Shown: positions 8,104-16,597, counted from the stretch's first letter. The stretch is DNA of 51,790 nt from Clostridia bacterium (GCA_017563195.1 JAFXDO010000053.1:1-51790), one strand, 5' to 3'. Notes: generated from the letters alone by a model not told the origin. Numbers and translations are program-made.

Positions 8104-9975
8104 ATGATAAAATACACAGCACAGGAAACAGACGTTGCCGTTATCGGCGCGGGACACGCAGGGCTTGAGGCGGCTCTTGCCTGCGCGAGAATGGGCGTCA
8201 GAACCATACTTTTCACGCTCACGCTCGACCTTGTCGGCAATATGCCCTGCAATCCGTCGATCGGCGGCACGGGCAAGGGACACCTTGTTTTTGAAATAGA
8301 CGCTCTGGGCGGCGAAATGGGCAGAGCGGCAAACGCCGTAATGCTTCAAAGCCGTATGCTGAACGCGTCGAAGGGACCCGCGGTCAGATCTCTGCGTATG
8401 CAGTCCGACCGTGTGAGATACCGCGATTATATGAAGAATATCGTCGAAAGGACCGATAACCTTTTGCTTAAGCAGTCGGAGGTGGTTTCGGTCGAGGCAG
8501 AGGAGGGAAGGATCGTCGGCGTGACCACGTCGTTCGGCGCGTTTTATCCCTGCAAATGCGTAATAATCGCAACCGGCACCTCGCTTGGCGGACGAATCAT
8601 TGTCGGCGAGGAGGCGTACGAGTCGGGCCCCGACAACACGCTTCCCGCAAAAAGATTGGTGGATTCCTTGGCCGAAATCGGGGTGAAGCTTACCCGCTTC
8701 AAGACGGGCACTCCTCCGAGAGTTCACGCCGACTCGATCGACTACGAAAAGCTCGAGCGTCAGGACGGAGACGAAAACCCGACGATGTTCGGCTATTACG
8801 AATCGCGCCCCAACCTTATGCCCTGCTACGTAGCCTATACCAACCGTAAAACACACGATATAATCAAAGCCAACCTCGACCGCTCGCCCCTTTACTCGGG
8901 CGTCATTCACGGTACCGGTCCGAGATATTGCCCGAGCATTGAGGACAAGGTCGTAAGGTTTTCGGATAAGGAAAGACATCAGATTTTCGTCGAGCCGATG
9001 GGCACCGACACCAAGGAGGTCTACCTTCAGGGCCTCTCGAGCTCGCTTCCCGAGGAGGTACAGCTTGAGCTTATCCATTCCATCGAGGGGCTTGAGCACG
9101 CAGAGTTTATGCGTACCGCATACGCGATAGAGTACGATTGCTGTGATCCGCTTCAGCTCACGAACAGCCTTGAATTCCGCGAGATAAGCGGACTTTTCGG
9201 CGCGGGTCAGTTCAACGGCAGCTCGGGCTACGAGGAGGCGGCGGCGCAGGGGCTTATCGCGGGCATTAACGCCGCGCTTAAGGTCAAGGGCGAGGAGCCG
9301 TTCACGCTCACGCGGAGCGAAAGCTACATAGGTACGCTCATCGACGACCTTGTGACCAAGGGCACGAACGAGCCGTACAGAATAATGACCTCGCGAAGCG
9401 AATACCGCCTGCTTTTGCGTCAGGACAACGCACAGACGCGGCTTATGCCTAAGGGTCATGCGCTCGGACTTGTCAGCGATGAGCGATACAACGAGTTTCT
9501 TGATAACGAAAACGCACTTTCCGAGCTTATATATTCGCTTGAGCACGAAAGCATCAGGGGCGGAAGCGCGCTCGACGACCTGCTTGAGTCGCGTGGTTAT
9601 GCACGCACCGGCGCAGGCATCGTAAAGGCAGAGCTTCTGAAGCGACCCGAAATTACGATACACGACGTGATGGCGCTTTCGGGCGATGAGGGAAGGTATT
9701 CCGACAATCTGCTTTCGCGTGCCGAAACCGAAATAAAGTACTCGGGCTACATAAAGCGTCAGCTTGCCGAGGTCGAGCGCTTCAAGAAGCTCGAGGAAAA
9801 GGTGATTCCCGAAAATATCGACTATACCGAGATCCGCGGACTTCGACTCGAGGCGGCGCAGAAGCTTCAAAAGCTGCGCCCCGAGAATATCGGCAGAGCA
9901 TCGCGTATAAGCGGCGTTTCGCCCTCGGATATTTCGGTGCTTTTGATATATCTTTCGCAGGGAGGTAAGCGATGA
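8104..9975 (+). CDS. mnmG: tRNA uridine-5-carboxymethylaminomethyl modification enzyme MnmG
   Basis: MnmG (GidA) is the FAD- and NADH-dependent partner of MnmE in U34 modification of tRNA. The sequence has the N-terminal dinucleotide-binding motif (VIGAGHAGLEAALACARMG), the family stretch NMPCNPSIGGTGKGHL, the conserved FKTGTPPR and SGYEEAAAQGLIAGINAA, and the helical C-terminal domain that binds MnmE and tRNA. I place the start at the ATG at 8104 (MIKYTAQE, 623 residues), because the longer frame from 8017 adds a low-quality N-terminus overlapping the conserved RNA element. The start lacks a proximal ribosome site, which makes the element relevant. The stop overlaps rsmG by 4 bases (ATGA). 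Confidence 0.95.
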   Translation: MIKYTAQETDVAVIGAGHAGLEAALACARMGVRTILFTLTLDLVGNMPCNPSIGGTGKGHLVFEIDALGGEMGRAANAVMLQSRMLNASKGPAVRSLRMQSDRVRYRDYMKNIVERTDNLLLKQSEVVSVEAEEGRIVGVTTSFGAFYPCKCVIIATGTSLGGRIIVGEEAYESGPDNTLPAKRLVDSLAEIGVKLTRFKTGTPPRVHADSIDYEKLERQDGDENPTMFGYYESRPNLMPCYVAYTNRKTHDIIKANLDRSPLYSGVIHGTGPRYCPSIEDKVVRFSDKERHQIFVEPMGTDTKEVYLQGLSSSLPEEVQLELIHSIEGLEHAEFMRTAYAIEYDCCDPLQLTNSLEFREISGLFGAGQFNGSSGYEEAAAQGLIAGINAALKVKGEEPFTLTRSESYIGTLIDDLVTKGTNEPYRIMTSRSEYRLLLRQDNAQTRLMPKGHALGLVSDERYNEFLDNENALSELIYSLEHESIRGGSALDDLLESRGYARTGAGIVKAELLKRPEITIHDVMALSGDEGRYSDNLLSRAETEIKYSGYIKRQLAEVERFKKLEEKVIPENIDYTEIRGLRLEAAQKLQKLRPENIGRASRISGVSPSDISVLLIYLSQGGKR

Positions 9976-10673
9976 GCTATTCCGCACTGACAAAAAAATA
10001 CCGCGACACTCTTAGCGATTCCGAGTGCGCGTCGCTTGACATTATCGGCGAGGAATTACGTGCTACCAACGAGGTGATGAACCTTACCGCGCTCACCGAT
10101 GAAAGGGGAGTCGGGCTTCTTCACTTCTGGGACTCGCTTACGCTTCTCGATACCGGACTTTTTAAAAACGCAAGGATAATCGACGTAGGCTGCGGCGGCG
10201 GATTTCCGTCACTTCCGCTGGCGCTTTGTGCGAAGGATTGCTTCGTCGTTTCCAATGATGCGACCGCGAAAAAGCTCAAATACGTGCTTGATACTGCGAA
10301 AAAGGCGGGAATCGGAAACCTCGGCACCCTTTGCGGCAGGGCTGAGGAGCTGAGCATACTTCCCGAGCATCGCGATAATTACGATATCGCCGTGGCGCGC
10401 GGAGTCGCAAGGCTGAACGTGCTTTGCGAGTGGTGTATGCCGTTCGTGAAAAACGGCGGATATTTCGTTGCAATGAAGGGCGAAAAGGGCAGAGAAGAGG
10501 CTGCTGAGGCGAGCAAGGCTATCTCGACGCTCGGTGGAGAATTGGTTGACATAATCGATGTAAAAATTCCCGAATACGATTACCTTCATACGCTTGTCGT
10601 GATCAGGAAAACAAAAGCGACACCCAAAGGCTATCCCCGCAAGAACAGTCAGATACAGAAAAAGCCGCTTTGA
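9972..10673 (+). CDS. rsmG: 16S rRNA (guanine527-N7)-methyltransferase RsmG
   Basis: RsmG (GidB) methylates N7 of G527 in 16S rRNA using S-adenosylmethionine; loss of this mark is known to give low-level streptomycin resistance. The 233-residue length fits the family. The SAM-binding motif IDVGCGGGFPSLPLAL is at about 66-81, and DIAVARGVARLNVL marks the later family motif. The ATG overlaps the mnmG stop (ATGA), implying translational coupling, and GGGAGG precedes it. The basic tail (KKTKATPKGYPRKNSQIQKKPL) is usual for RsmG. Confidence 0.95.
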   Translation: MSYSALTKKYRDTLSDSECASLDIIGEELRATNEVMNLTALTDERGVGLLHFWDSLTLLDTGLFKNARIIDVGCGGGFPSLPLALCAKDCFVVSNDATAKKLKYVLDTAKKAGIGNLGTLCGRAEELSILPEHRDNYDIAVARGVARLNVLCEWCMPFVKNGGYFVAMKGEKGREEAAEASKAISTLGGELVDIIDVKIPEYDYLHTLVVIRKTKATPKGYPRKNSQIQKKPL

Positions 10674-10699
10674 TGTGCGGCGTAAAAGGAGAGACTACC

Positions 10700-11305
10700 A
10701 TGGATGAAATTCGTGACGAGAACGGCTTGACCGAGGCTGAATATATCGCAACATACGATGCGTCGAGGTTTGAACGCCCTTCGGTGACGGTTGACATAAT
10801 TATGATCAAAGACGGCAAGGTTTTGCTGATAAAGAGGGCGAGACACCCCTCGCTCGGTAAGCTTGCCTTTCCCGGTGGATTCGTCGACCCGAACGAAACG
10901 GTATATACCGCCGCGGCGCGCGAGCTTTACGAGGAGACCGGTCTTAAGGCTGTCGGACTTCGCGAGATAAACGTAGCGTCCGAGCCGAGCCGAGACCCGA
11001 GAACAAGGATTATTACGGTGCCGTTTATCGCAAGCGCGTCGAATTACGAGGAAATGAAGGCAGGCGACGACGCGGCGTCGGCGCAATGGTATCCTTTTTC
11101 TTACAGGAAAACCAAGCTCGGGGCAGGCGAGATCTACGAGATAAGCATCGTCGACGGAAGCGAGCGCAAAAGCTTCAAGGTGGTCAAATCCTACGACAAA
11201 AGCGGTGTTGTCGCCGACCCGATCTATAAGCAGACCGGTAATTCTCCCTTGGCAGGCGACCACGCCGAAATACTCGCCCGCGCATTGGACATAATCGAAG
11301 CATAG
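10700..11305 (+). CDS. NUDIX hydrolase
   Basis: A 201-residue NUDIX protein that hydrolyses a nucleoside diphosphate linked to some other moiety; the substrate is not predictable here. The Nudix box is complete from about residue 54 (GFVDPNETVYTAAARELYEE followed by TGL), giving the metal-binding REXXEE helix. The domain begins with VDIIMIKDGKVLLIKRARHP, as in ADP-ribose or 8-oxo-dGTP type members. I chose the ATG at 10700 because AAAAGGAGAG lies 8 bases upstream; an in-frame ATG at 10670 overlaps the end of rsmG. It probably ends the mnmE transcript, since a terminator follows. The gene ends with TAG, so TAG is a real stop in this genome. Confidence 0.9.
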   Translation: MDEIRDENGLTEAEYIATYDASRFERPSVTVDIIMIKDGKVLLIKRARHPSLGKLAFPGGFVDPNETVYTAAARELYEETGLKAVGLREINVASEPSRDPRTRIITVPFIASASNYEEMKAGDDAASAQWYPFSYRKTKLGAGEIYEISIVDGSERKSFKVVKSYDKSGVVADPIYKQTGNSPLAGDHAEILARALDIIEA

Positions 11306-11314
11306 CAAAAACTG

Positions 11315-11355
11315 ACGCCTCGACAGTATTTGTCGGGGCGTTTACCGTATTTTAA
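11315..11355 (+). terminator. Terminator after the NUDIX gene
   Basis: ACGCCTCGACA / TGTCGGGGCGT hairpin with one G-U pair, then TTACCGTATTTT. It closes the mnmE-mnmG-rsmG-NUDIX run. Confidence 0.65.
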
Positions 11356-11366
11356 CAAAAATTATG

Positions 11367-11395
11367 TTGCTTATACGCGAAAGCGGCGTTATAAT
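11367..11395 (+). promoter_or_regulatory. Promoter of the small alarmone synthetase
   Basis: TTGCTT, 17-base spacer, TATAAT, 24 bases before the start codon. Confidence 0.6.
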
Positions 11396-11418
11396 AGGGA
11401 AAAGGAGTGTGAACGATC

Positions 11419-12105
11419 ATGGGAGAGCAAAGACTCGACGAGCAGACGATAAAGGAACAGCTCAACGCAATATTGAACGATGACGTTATCGAATGGTCCA
11501 AGCCGATAATGACGAAATTTATGAAGCTTATGGCATATTATCGCTGTGCGATGATGGAGATAGAGACGAAGTTCAACGTGCTTAACGAGGAATTCTCGCT
11601 TCGGTTCGACCGAAACCCCATAAACAGCGTTAAAAGCAGACTTAAGTCGCTTCCGAGTATGAAGAGTAAGCTTTCGCGCAGAGGCGTTGCCATGTCGGTC
11701 GACGCTATCGAGGAGCAGTTGAACGACGTTGCGGGTGTACGGGTCATATGCTCGTTTACCGATGACGTGTATATGCTCGCAGAGGCGCTTTTGAAGCAGG
11801 ATGATATCACCCTTGTGGAGGCAAAGGACTATATAAACAACCCCAAGCCCAACGGGTACAGAAGCCTGCATCTTATCGTAACTGTTCCGATCTTTCTTGC
11901 ACGCGAAAAGCGGCTGATGAAGGTCGAGATACAGCTCCGCACGATTTCAATGGATTCTTGGGCGAGCTTGGAGCATCAGCTTCGGTATAAAAAGGATTAC
12001 GAGTTTGACGACCGTATGGCAAGCGAGCTTCTTCGCTGTGCCGAGCTTTCGGCAGAGCTTGACGCGCGTATGGATGCGTTGAGAGAAACGGTGCATAACG
12101 ACTGA
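11419..12105 (+). CDS. Small alarmone synthetase, RelA/SpoT domain (GTP pyrophosphokinase)
   Basis: This 228-residue protein consists of little more than a RelA/SpoT synthetase domain, as in RelP/RelQ (YwaC/YjbM) small alarmone synthetases that make (p)ppGpp from ATP and GTP or GDP. Visible signatures are SRRGVAMSVDAIEEQLNDVAG followed by VRVICSF (GTP-side region), YINNPKPNGYRSLHLIV with the conserved YRSLH, and VEIQLRTISMDSWASLEHQ with the catalytic EIQLRT glutamate and the W-LEH motif. No hydrolase (HD), TGS or ACT domain is present, so it should make but not degrade alarmone. AAAAGGAG precedes the ATG. It is a single-gene unit between a promoter and a terminator. Confidence 0.9.
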   Translation: MGEQRLDEQTIKEQLNAILNDDVIEWSKPIMTKFMKLMAYYRCAMMEIETKFNVLNEEFSLRFDRNPINSVKSRLKSLPSMKSKLSRRGVAMSVDAIEEQLNDVAGVRVICSFTDDVYMLAEALLKQDDITLVEAKDYINNPKPNGYRSLHLIVTVPIFLAREKRLMKVEIQLRTISMDSWASLEHQLRYKKDYEFDDRMASELLRCAELSAELDARMDALRETVHND

Positions 12106-12120
12106 AGTAAATAAACGTAA

Positions 12121-12160
12121 GAGAGGAGGATCCGAAGATTCTCCTCTCTCATTTATTATA
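12121..12160. terminator. Hairpin between convergent genes
   Basis: A 12-bp stem (GAGAGGAGGATC / GATTCTCCTCTC with a CGAA loop) followed by a T-rich stretch. It lies between the convergent alarmone synthetase and sigma-factor genes and probably terminates the former. Confidence 0.6.
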
Positions 12161-12180
12161 TTACGTATACGTCAAAGACT

Positions 12181-13773
12181 TCAATCGACCAGATCGAGCC
12201 ACATCGCTACGCTGCTTTTACTCGGACAGTCGGGGACGATGAGGTCGCCCGAATCCACGAGGTCGTAAACAGCCGTCATCCTCGTGTGTAAAAGGAACAT
12301 CTGAGCTGCATAGTCTGCCTCGTCCTTGTTATGCTTTGAGGTGTCGGATATAATAAGCTCTCTGATTTCGCCGTAAAGCGACCTCGTAAGATCGATCAGC
12401 TTTTCGGTCTTGGGGTCGGAATAAAGACGCTCGAGCATAGCTTTCCGTGCTTCGGACGTGATCACGATAATGTCGGGAATCACCCTGCCGTTTTCCTCGT
12501 GTGCAAAGCGGTTGTTGATCGAGCCCCATATGATATGCTCACTCTGCGTGAAGCTGTCGACGGTTCTGCCGTTTCGCAAGATGTCTGCAAGTAATACCAT
12601 TTCGCTATATTCCATTAAGCCGACCCGTTCCCACATTCCGAAATTGCTTATCTGGAACGCCCAAAACTGATCACCGCTATTGGAGCCGGTTCCGCTGTGT
12701 CCCGAGAACAGCGGTCGGGGCAGGGTCACGTCCTCATAGCCCATGAATCCCCAGCTTTCGCCGTTGGCTCTGACTCTGTGGCAGGACTCAACGTCTGCGA
12801 TCTTCTGTGCGATCAAATCGGCGATCATCATGACTGCCCACCACTTTACGTCGTTGTCGCTCATCGCTTCGGGCGCCGTTTTGTGTTCGCGGATAAGAGG
12901 CAATGCGGATGTGATTATTTCGTTGATGAGCGAGCTTCGTTTTGCCGAATCTCTGCATAAAGCGTCGTATATCCTTCGTTGACATTCGGCGCTCGATATG
13001 TAAAAATCGGTGATAAATCTGCCGTCGTCAAGCTTTTTGAGGAGCGTCGCTTTTACCAGCAGCTCGACCTCTTCCTCCATATAGGGCAACGCGATGCCGA
13101 GCGCGATCGCGAGCTCCTCAAGCGTGCTTGGATTGTTGCTTGCTTCAAGAAGAATGTTTTTGGATATACTTCTTTGAACCGCGCTCCACGGCAGCCCCGT
13201 GGGCTGAGGACCGCTCGACGAAAAATCGACGTTTTCGGGCTTGTAGCTTCTTGCTCCGAATTCTCTTGCCATATTCATACCTTCCTTTAACTTGGTTCTC
13301 GCGCGGCGAAGCTTAGTCATCACCGTGCCTTTCGGGAGGTCCAGCGTGTCTGCGATGTCAGTGACTCTTCTGTCATCGATATAGAAGGCGATGAGAATGC
13401 TTCGGTATTCACTCGAAATGAACGCCAGCTCACGCCGCAACAGCTTCAATTCCTCGCTGTGTATCATTTCATTTTCGGTGCTTTCGTCGCTTTCGACCTC
13501 GAAATTTTCGATATCCTCGCCCGAGATCCTTTCCGATCGCTTCCTTTTGTCGTCTGCCCAACGACTGTAGCGATTGCGCGCTATCTGCCACACGTATGCC
13601 GAAAAGCTGTCGGGTATTACGCCCTTTTTAAGCGCAGTCAGCACGTTTAACGCGATATCCGACGCAAGATCCTCGGCTTCAACGCTGTTTCCGGTCTTTT
13701 TAAGGCAAAAATAAAAGAGCTTTTCGGTGTATTCGTCGGTAAACCTATCGATAAGCATTTTTGTCTCGTACAT
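12181..13773 (-). CDS. ECF-like sigma factor with winged-helix and long C-terminal extension
   Basis: A 530-residue sigma-70 family protein. Residues about 5-80 form region 2 (YFCLKKTGNSVEAEDLASDI, SAYVWQIARNRYSRWADD), and about 105-170 form region 4 with its helix-turn-helix (RVTDIADTLDLPKGTVMTKL). This alone would be an ECF sigma. It continues for about 350 residues: a likely winged helix at about 195-260 (NPSTLEELAIALGIALPYME) and an unassigned domain. ECF sigmas usually stop near residue 180 and are held by an anti-sigma factor. None is encoded beside it, so the extension may be the sensor or inhibitor (inference). I place the start at 13773, because GGGAGG stands 8 bases upstream and lies inside the longer frame. 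Confidence 0.8.
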   Translation of the reverse strand: MYETKMLIDRFTDEYTEKLFYFCLKKTGNSVEAEDLASDIALNVLTALKKGVIPDSFSAYVWQIARNRYSRWADDKRKRSERISGEDIENFEVESDESTENEMIHSEELKLLRRELAFISSEYRSILIAFYIDDRRVTDIADTLDLPKGTVMTKLRRARTKLKEGMNMAREFGARSYKPENVDFSSSGPQPTGLPWSAVQRSISKNILLEASNNPSTLEELAIALGIALPYMEEEVELLVKATLLKKLDDGRFITDFYISSAECQRRIYDALCRDSAKRSSLINEIITSALPLIREHKTAPEAMSDNDVKWWAVMMIADLIAQKIADVESCHRVRANGESWGFMGYEDVTLPRPLFSGHSGTGSNSGDQFWAFQISNFGMWERVGLMEYSEMVLLADILRNGRTVDSFTQSEHIIWGSINNRFAHEENGRVIPDIIVITSEARKAMLERLYSDPKTEKLIDLTRSLYGEIRELIISDTSKHNKDEADYAAQMFLLHTRMTAVYDLVDSGDLIVPDCPSKSSVAMWLDLVD

Positions 13774-13850
13774 CACTTCGCCTCCCTTCATCAATATAGT
13801 GCAAGAAATCGGTGATTGATTTCACTCATTTGCGTTTTTTGAAAAAGAGC

Positions 13851-13888
13851 GCGAGAGAAAAGCTTTTTTCAAAAAAGCCTTCTCTCGC
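13851..13888. repeat. Dispersed hairpin repeat, copy 1
   Basis: A near-perfect palindrome: GCGAGAGAA, CTTTTTT, a one-base loop, AAAAAAG, TTCTCTCGC. It is preceded by GAAAAAGAGC. Related copies lie at 25701, 27734 and 27882. It fills the gap between the GH127 and sigma-factor genes; no gene is seen in 13774-13924. Confidence 0.6.
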
Positions 13889-13924
13889 AGAGCATTCTTT
13901 TTGGAATTCCAACGTTAAAGGCGA

Positions 13925-15739
13925 TCATTCCTCAACGAAGGGCAGCTCGGTCATACGGAGCTTTGCGCAGGCGTAGGGGTAAAGCTCTGTCACCGTGGGC
14001 GCGCTAAGGGGTGCACACGATTTGGGTAGCCTTGCGCAGACGGTGTTGTAGCCCTCCTCATAGCCCCAGTCGATGGGAGCGACGCTTGCCTTCAGCACGA
14101 CCGGCGGTTTTTCGGACGAAAACGGAACGTCCGATAACCCCTTGAATTCGCATCCAAGCTTGCCTCCCGCAAAGCCGTAGCCGTAGTCGGATTCGGGGAT
14201 ATACTCGTAATCGCAGTAGGGGAATTTGCGCTCGACACCGTCACGCAGGTATTCGAGCATATTCTTGCGATATCTGATGGGTACTGCGAAAAGAAGCGAG
14301 CCGCATTTTGCGACGTTGAGCCCGATAGGGCTTTTTTCAAAGCGGGGAAGCGTGTCGAAGGCGACCCTTATAACTCTGTTTTCTCCTGCCGAGAGTGCAA
14401 ACGAAAGCATTTCGGATTCGGTTGCTTCACCGTTTACCGTGAGATTTTTTGCAAACGAAGGTATTCTTATGCGGAATACGGTGTCGCACTTTGCGCAAAC
14501 CGTGTATGAAAATTCGTTTTTGAAGGGGTAATCTGTGGTAACCTCGACAGATATTTCGTCGCTGTTAAGCGAGCAGGGGAGTGAAAGCGCACAGGTAACG
14601 CCGTCGTCGCTCTTAAGGAACACAGAGAGCGCGAGCTTGGGCCAGCCCTGACCGAAGTTTGCCGTGCAGCAGCCGTAGTTCGGCTCGAGTCCGAACAGAT
14701 GTGAGTCGGCGAAGTTTGTTCTGAATATCGGCTTTCCGGGGAAGCGGATGCAGGCGATCTGGTTGGACATCTGATCGTACTGATGCGACCAGGTGTCGTC
14801 CGAAAGCGATGCCGGAAGTGCGTTGAACGCAAGCAGCTCGAGCCGCTCTGCCCACTTTTTGTCGCCCGTGCGGGCATAAAGCTGCTCGAACGCGAACATC
14901 AGCTCGACTACCGAGCAAAGCTCCGCTCCTTGAATGGGACTGATGCCCGAAAGTACCTCGTCGCCTGTAAGCATTCCTGCGGGCATACCGTTGTGACGGT
15001 AAAGCAGACTGTAAAAATATTCACCCTCGTCGAGGTATTCGTCTCCGAGAAGCGCGTGCGAGACCGCCTCGGATTTTATCATCATACAAAGATTGACTAT
15101 GTGGGTGTCAAGCGTCCATTCGTTTAACGGGCGAGCCCACTTGTGCTCGATGGTATGGTAGTCCATGCCCTGCGATTTCAGTATCCTTGCGAGGTCGAGT
15201 ATCCATTCCTCGCCGTATCGCTCGTACAGGAATTCGAGCGCGAAGAAGCCCTCGAACCATCTGTACTTGCCCCAATCGAAAAGCCGTACCTCGCCCGACG
15301 AAAGCAGGTCGTGATAGTTCTTCATAGCATCATAGAGTATTTTCGGTATCCGCTCGTCGCGCGAGCATTCATAGTATACGGTGAGAACCTTTGAAAGCAG
15401 AAGCAACGCCCAGGTGTCGTAGGAGGAACGCGCGGAATCGTCACAGGGACATATCCATCCGTCGGGCTTTTGAAAAGCGATGATCGATTCGACGTACTTC
15501 CAGGCACGTGCGATCATCGATTCGTCACGCAACAGATAAGCCAACGGAATGAATCCGTCGAGCCAGTAGGGAACACGCTCCCAGCCCTCTGCGTCGCCGC
15601 CTATCCATGCGCTGTCGCGTACGTCGCGCCATACACGGTCGAGATTTCCGCTCAAGCCGTTTGCCTGAATTACGAGCTGATCGCGAAGCCATCCCGTAGG
15701 CTCTATTTCATTTGCGGTGTAAAAACAATGCTTTTTCAT
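13925..15739 (-). CDS. Glycoside hydrolase, GH127-type beta-L-arabinofuranosidase (DUF1680)
   Basis: A 604-residue protein of the beta-L-arabinofuranosidase type, which removes arabinofuranose from plant cell-wall glycans or hydroxyproline arabinosides. It begins with the family N-terminus (GWLRDQLVIQANGLSGNLDRVW, DAEGWERVPYWLDG) over an alpha/alpha barrel. GAELCSVVE (about 270) and NYGCCTANFGQGWPK (about 356) supply a Glu-x-Cys and a Cys-Cys pair matching the zinc/cysteine catalytic centre known for GH127. A beta-sandwich C-terminal part follows. It has no signal peptide, so it is probably cytoplasmic and acts on imported oligosaccharides. I start it at the ATG at 15739 (MKKHCFYT), preceded by AGGGA. 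The exact substrate is not shown by sequence. Confidence 0.85.
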   Translation of the reverse strand: MKKHCFYTANEIEPTGWLRDQLVIQANGLSGNLDRVWRDVRDSAWIGGDAEGWERVPYWLDGFIPLAYLLRDESMIARAWKYVESIIAFQKPDGWICPCDDSARSSYDTWALLLLSKVLTVYYECSRDERIPKILYDAMKNYHDLLSSGEVRLFDWGKYRWFEGFFALEFLYERYGEEWILDLARILKSQGMDYHTIEHKWARPLNEWTLDTHIVNLCMMIKSEAVSHALLGDEYLDEGEYFYSLLYRHNGMPAGMLTGDEVLSGISPIQGAELCSVVELMFAFEQLYARTGDKKWAERLELLAFNALPASLSDDTWSHQYDQMSNQIACIRFPGKPIFRTNFADSHLFGLEPNYGCCTANFGQGWPKLALSVFLKSDDGVTCALSLPCSLNSDEISVEVTTDYPFKNEFSYTVCAKCDTVFRIRIPSFAKNLTVNGEATESEMLSFALSAGENRVIRVAFDTLPRFEKSPIGLNVAKCGSLLFAVPIRYRKNMLEYLRDGVERKFPYCDYEYIPESDYGYGFAGGKLGCEFKGLSDVPFSSEKPPVVLKASVAPIDWGYEEGYNTVCARLPKSCAPLSAPTVTELYPYACAKLRMTELPFVEE

Positions 15740-15817
15740 ATGATGCCGTCCCTGGTGGGTTGTTTGAATCATTATAAAATATCGAGGCGCGGTTTGCAAG
15801 AGTTTTGTGAAAAGCGG

Positions 15818-15846
15818 TTGACAAATCGTTGTTTATTGGGTATAAT
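15818..15846 (+). promoter_or_regulatory. Consensus promoter of tRNA-Gln
   Basis: Perfect TTGACA, 17-base spacer, perfect TATAAT, 26 bases before the tRNA. Confidence 0.85.
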
Positions 15847-15872
15847 GCGTTTTGCGTACGTATGCGCGATAC

Positions 15873-15949
15873 AGGGATGTAGCCAAGCGGTTAAGGCACC
15901 AGACTTTGACTCTGGCACCTCGATGGTTCGATTCCATCCATCCCTGCCA
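15873..15949 (+). tRNA. tRNA-Gln (anticodon TTG)
   Basis: A full cloverleaf: acceptor AGGGATG / CATCCCT, D arm with AAGCGGTTAAGGC, anticodon arm CCAGA-CTTTGAC-TCTGG with anticodon TTG (reads CAA and CAG), T arm GATGG-TTCGATT-CCATC, discriminator G and an encoded CCA. It has its own consensus promoter and terminator, so it is a single-gene unit. Confidence 0.95.
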
Positions 15950-15951
15950 AC

Positions 15952-15992
15952 AAAAAAGGAACTTTTGTCTACCAGACAAAAGTTCCTTTTTT
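15952..15992 (+). terminator. Strong terminator after tRNA-Gln
   Basis: A perfect 19-bp stem (AAAAAAGGAACTTTTGTCT, loop ACC, then its complement) ending in TTTTTT. Confidence 0.85.
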
Positions 15993-16163
15993 GAATGATG
16001 TTTGCCTGCGGCAAATGATGCAGGGCTTCGCCCAATGATGTTCGCTTCGCGAATGATGTGTGCCTTACGGCACATTGGGCAAACATCGCATCATTGCGGA
16101 ACGCAGTGGAGCAACATCATATTTGCGAAGCAAATGCATCATATCGCCGCAGGCGATGCATCA
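15993..16163. repeat. Palindromic hairpin array of ATGATG/CATCAT type
   Basis: The left half repeats short hairpins each followed by AATGATG (TTTGCCTGCGGCAAATGATG, GGGCTTCGCCCAATGATG, TTCGCTTCGCGAATGATG). A central TGTGCCTTACGGCACA follows. The right half carries the same design inverted, with CATCAT before hairpins (TTTGCGAAGCAAATGCATCAT, CGCCGCAGGCGATGCATCAT). The whole element is an inverted repeat of hairpin units. Apparent reading frames through it do not look like protein. Confidence 0.65.
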
Positions 16164-16388
16164 TTTAAGGATCATTTATTTGAAGTCAAGAATGACTCGC
16201 TTTTCAAGGACGGCAAGGAAATCAAGCTGATTCGATCAGTGAAAATATACCGCTACAAGAAATTTTTGTATATGGAAACGTCACACTCTATGTTCACTGT
16301 CAATAACACGGATTTTGTATCGGGCGACAGAGACAGCTTTTTAAGCTGGGCAAAATCTTGCGACATACGGATATTACGCGGATACTGA
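16164..16388 (+). pseudogene. C-terminal fragment of a YcxB-like protein
   Basis: About 74 codons in one frame read like a real protein end (KDGKEIKLIRSVKIYRYKKF, then MFTVNNTDFVSGDRDSFLSWAK). They resemble the C-terminal domain of YcxB-family membrane-associated proteins. There is no plausible start, because the hairpin array joins directly at the 5' side and the membrane-spanning N-terminal part is missing. I read it as a gene decapitated by insertion or recombination at the array. Family assignment is tentative. Confidence 0.4.
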
Positions 16389-16476
16389 TATGACAAAAAG
16401 ATGCTTTGCCGCTTTCCCTTGATTTCCGGCGTTTGCATCGGTTGTTGTCGGGAAAGCACAAGTGTTATATATACTC

Positions 16477-16504
16477 AAAAAAGCACCGGAAGGTGCTTTT
16501 CGTT
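16477..16504 (+). terminator. Terminator after the YcxB-like fragment
   Basis: AAAAAAGCACC, GGAA loop, GGTGCTTTT. It is symmetrical, so it could work in both directions. Confidence 0.6.
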
Positions 16505-16568
16505 AAAATATCTCAAGCATTTCCGGCTGTGAATCACTATTATTTCTACAAATATTAACTTTTTATTC

Positions 16569-16597
16569 TTGTATTATTAATTGCGGTGTGGTAAACT
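16569..16597 (+). promoter_or_regulatory. Putative promoter of the sensor kinase gene
   Basis: TTGTAT, 17-base spacer, TAAACT preceded by TGTGG, 31 bases before the start. Confidence 0.45.

Noticed and set aside
8002..9993. Minus-strand frame of over 600 codons opposite mnmG
   Set aside because: mnmG is certain by family motifs. The opposite frame is a codon-bias shadow, as are similar frames opposite mnmE (6439-7995) and the dockerin gene (23748-25661).
15993..16163. CRISPR array
   Set aside because: The repeated word is only 6-7 bases, units vary, spacing is irregular, the right half is inverted and there are no cas genes.
16002..16163. Protein start for the YcxB-like fragment inside the hairpin array
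   Set aside because: The translated array gives low-complexity His/Met-rich sequence unlike any start of that family, with no ribosome site.
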